From NCBI RefSeq assembly GCF_022201045.2, contig NC_068563.1, forward strand, positions 1,736,001 through 1,800,000: DNA of 64,000 bases, given 5' to 3'. The notes beneath the pieces are model-generated. The model saw only the letters and a list, made by a program, of their open reading frames with translations. It did not search any database and had not been told where the DNA came from. Positions 61,086 to 64,000 of the stretch are shown here, piece after piece. The translations under genes were made by a program, and so were the position numbers. How positions within the stretch are numbered: position 1 is the first letter of the stretch; every line of letters starts with the position of its first letter. The stretch comes from Citrus sinensis. Lineage: Eukaryota; Streptophyta; Magnoliopsida; Sapindales; Rutaceae.

Positions 61086-61145
61086 CGGAAGAATATCTTG
61101 CCGGAATTCCTTTTTTCTTCCTTTTGATCCCTGCACCCTAAAACC

Positions 61146-64000
61146 ATGTCTGACTCTTCATCCAATTCCAGTATTGTCCCTCAATCCTCTATGAACAATC
61201 CTAGTAGCACAGATGTTTCAAAAATCAGTGCTACCTCCTCAGAATCTCATTCTGTACAAATCATCACAATTCGTTTGAATGGTGACAATTTTCTGAGATG
61301 GTCTCAGTCAGTTAGGATGTATATTAGAGGGCGTGGAAAAATGGGCTATTTGACTGGTGAAAAGAAGGCTCCTGCAGTGGATGATCCGGCCTATGTTACA
61401 TGGGATGCCGAGAATTCCATGGTGATGACGTGGCTTGTGAATTCAATGGAAGAAGATATTAGCTCTAATTATATGTGCTATCCAACAGCACAAGAACTTT
61501 GGGAGAATGTAAATCAGATGTATTCTGATCTCGGAAATCAATCACAGATTTTTGAGTTGATCCTCAAACTCGGAGAGATGCGACAAGGGGAGCACAATGT
61601 CACAAAATATTTTAATTCCTTAAAGCGGATTTGGCAAGACCTTGACCTTTTCAACACCTATGAGTGGAAATCTCCTGAGGATGCTCAACATCACAAAAAG
61701 ACTGTAGAGGATGGCCGCATTTTTAAGTTTTTGGCTGGACTGAATGTCGAGTTTGATGAGGTGAGGGGGAGAATTATTGGAAGACAGCCCCTACCTTCAA
61801 TTGGTGACGTTTTTTCAGAGGTCAGAAGAGAGGAGAGTCGGAGGAATGTGATGCTTGGCAAGAAGGGAACTGGGGTTGCTGAAGGTTCTGCCCTGGTCTG
61901 CCCTGGTCTCCATGACTGGAAGCAAGGCTCCTATTTTGCAACGCAAATCTGATGAAAAACAACAAGTTAGGTGTGATTTTTGTCATAAGCCTCGCCCTAC
62001 CCGTGAGACCTGCTGGAAAATTCATGGGAAACCTGCAAATTGGAAAGGGAAAGCTGGCCGAGCCAACCCTACTGCCAATGAGGTTGAGACCAGCCCCTTC
62101 ACCAAAGAGCAGATGGAGCATCTTCTTGCACCGTTAAAATTTGATTCGGTACCCAATGTTCCTAGTGTTTCTGTGGCACACACAGGTAATAAATTCTATG
62201 CTCTATCTTGTCAATTTAAATCTGCTCCATGGATAATAGATTCAGGAGCATCCGACCATATGACCAATTCCTTACATTTGTTTGAAACTTTTTCACCATG
62301 TCCCGAAAATAAGAAGGTTAGGATAGCCGATGGTAATCTCTCACCAATTGTAGGACTAGGCCTTATAAAACTTTCTGAAAGAGTAGATCTTAAATCTGTT
62401 CTCTATGTCCCTAAACTTGTTTGTAATCTCTTGTCAGTTAGCAAACTATCTAGAGACTCTAACTGTTCTGTTATTTTCTATGAATCCTATTGCATTTTTC
62501 AGGACCGGAGCTCGGGGAAGACGATTGGCAGTGCTAGGATGATTAATGGTCTCTATTATTTCGAGGATAAATTTCTTAGTAATAAAATAGTTCAAGGGCT
62601 AAGTAGTATTAGTTCTTTATCTGCTCGTGATCAAATAATGGTTTGGCATTGTCGTTTAGGCCACCCAAGTTTTCCTTATTTAAAACATTTATTTCCAGTG
62701 CTATTTAAAGGGATTGATCCTTCATCATTTCAATGTGAGAGTTGTTTAATGGCAAAAAGTCAAAGAAAATCTTATATTCCAAAACCTTATCATGCTTCAA
62801 GACCGTTTTATTTATTCCACAGTGATGTTTAGGGTCCTTCAAAAGTGACCACAATTTCTGGAAAAAAATGGTTTGTGACTTTTATTGACGATCATACACG
62901 TCTGTGTTGGGTTTACTTAATGAGAGAAAAATCTGATGTAGAACAGATTTTTAAAGAATTTTATAGGATGATTGAAACTCAGTTTCAAACAAAAATTAGT
63001 ATTTTGAGATCTGACAACGGAACAGAGTATTTTAATAAAGTTTTGAAAACTTTTTTAAATGAACAAGGAATTTTACATCAATCCTCTTGTTCCGACACAC
63101 CTGAACAAAATGGCATTGCTGAGCGTAAGAACAAGCACTTGTTAGAAGTAGCTAGAGCCATGATATTTTATATGAATGTTCCAAAGTATCTATGGGGTGA
63201 TGCTATACTGACAGCTTCGTATCTTATTAACAGGATGCCTACCAAAGTTTTACAATATATCACCCCGTTGGATTGCTTAAAAAAGGTATTCCCAGAATCT
63301 AGAATCAATTCTGACTTACCTTTGAAAATATTTGGCTGCACAGCATATGTGCACACTCCAAAGAGGCTAAGGTCTAAATTAGATCCAAGAGCTGAAAAAT
63401 GTGTTTTTATAGGGTATGCACCCAATAAAAAAGGTTACAAATGCTTTAATCCCTTTACAAAACGTTTTTTTGTCACTATGGATGTTTCTTTCATGGAAAA
63501 CACATCATACTTTACCAAAAATTTGCTTCAGGGGGAGAAGGTAGTTGAACCAAATTTTTGGGAAATTGCTGAACCCTTACCTAGCACACTACTTGATACC
63601 TTTTTTGAAAAAAAAACCTTGGAAACTAGGCCTAAAGAAATCGAATCTGACATTGGTCTGACAGAAAAAGAAATACTACGAATGGAAAAAAATAGAAACA
63701 ATCTTGAGCCTGTGGTTTATTCTAGGAAAGGTGTCCTTAGAGGTGGTAGAGACCAGGCCATTATCCAAGCACCTGGTCAACCGGAAGCCCTAAGCAATGG
63801 TCATCCAAATGCCTCAGGTAATCCTTCTTCTGTTCCTCCTCTTCTTTTCCTATTAATGACTTAAACTTACCATTACGATCAGATTCTAGGGAAGCGAACT
63901 CTGCACCTGAATCTATTTTGGAACTAGCCCCTGTTATTCTTGAACAGAATCTTAATCTTGACCTCCCCATTGCCCTTAGAAAAGGAACCCGAACATGTAC
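61146..64000 (+). mobile_element. Ty1/copia gag-pol, frameshifted and cut by the window end
   Basis: The gag part (61146 to about 61890) has LNGDNFLRWSQSV and a UBN2/gag-like helical region. A zinc-knuckle segment (CDFCHKPRP) at about 61972 has Pro where the family usually has the His ligand. The protease motif DSGASDHMT is at about 62239. The integrase has a WHCRLGH...CESC zinc site and acidic residues in FIDDHTR, LRSDNGTEY and PEQNGIAERKN. The order protease-integrase before reverse transcriptase marks copia. Breaks: a 10-bp duplication at 61887-61906 shifts the frame after gag; TAG at 62830-62832 interrupts pol; a further frame change occurs somewhere about 63790-63864, after which the linker typical of the region before reverse transcriptase is seen up to 64000. 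Reverse transcriptase and RNase H lie outside. The copy cannot produce a complete polyprotein as it stands. Confidence 0.93.

Noticed and set aside
61887..61906. Programmed frameshift between gag and pol
   Set aside because: The exact 10-bp tandem duplication is a simpler explanation and there is no slippery site of the usual kind.
1..64000. CRISPR arrays, operons, bacterial-type systems, rRNA or true tRNA genes
   Set aside because: None seen; the only tRNA-like sequences are SINE heads, and the gene style is that of a plant nucleus.

Overview
The window looks like nuclear DNA of a flowering plant, most likely a dicot. It is AT-rich, its genes have many short exons with GT-AG introns and T-rich intron sequence, and it carries plant-only families (phytosulfokine precursor, EGY3). 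SINEs, MITEs, a hAT element and a Ty1/copia retrotransposon sit between and inside genes. Gene content and style would suit a Sapindales/Citrus-type genome, but that is an impression I could not test.

Layout. 1-7.4 kb: a decayed cluster of FBXO7/SKIP22-type F-box genes. One full gene is at 5816-7384 (minus), one short paralogue at 2773-3696 (minus), and three broken fragments, two of them alternating with SNF7-like (ESCRT-III) fragments. 7.9-11.1 kb: a six-exon EGY3 gene (minus), a plastid site-2-protease homologue without the zinc motif. 13.3-40.6 kb: two tandem PRP40 genes (plus), splicing factors with two WW domains and an FF-repeat region. I could trace 27 and 28 coding exons, all in phase. 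41.8-43.1 kb: a DUF4378-type gene (minus). 43-50 kb and 51-56 kb: gene-poor DNA with SINEs and several MITE-like elements. 50.5-50.9 kb: a phytosulfokine precursor gene (minus). 56.5-57.0 kb: an intronless EVE-domain (THYN1-like) gene. 57.8-60.1 kb: an eight-exon RsmE-type rRNA methyltransferase gene. 60.8 kb to the end: a Ty1/copia element, damaged and cut by the window edge.

The strongest structural story is the PRP40 duplication. The duplicated block seems to begin inside EGY3 exon 1, because a decayed EGY3 start region lies just before PRP40 copy 2 (about 26888-26955). After duplication the copies diverged by insertion. Copy 1 gained a 1.27-kb hAT element with a perfect 8-bp target duplication, a 218-bp retroinsertion with a 12-bp target duplication, and a 0.64-kb foldback element just upstream of its leader exon; its coding exon 2 has decayed. 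Copy 2 kept exon 2 and carries a short extra copy of one exon in an intron. Both reading frames otherwise look intact.

The genes do not form a pathway. They are ordinary plant genes for proteolysis, plastid stress signalling, splicing, peptide signalling and organelle rRNA modification. I see no evidence of a wholly new system. The points most worth checking are the duplication breakpoint, the exon-2 loss in PRP40 copy 1, the foldback element and the repeated F-box/ESCRT-III fragments.
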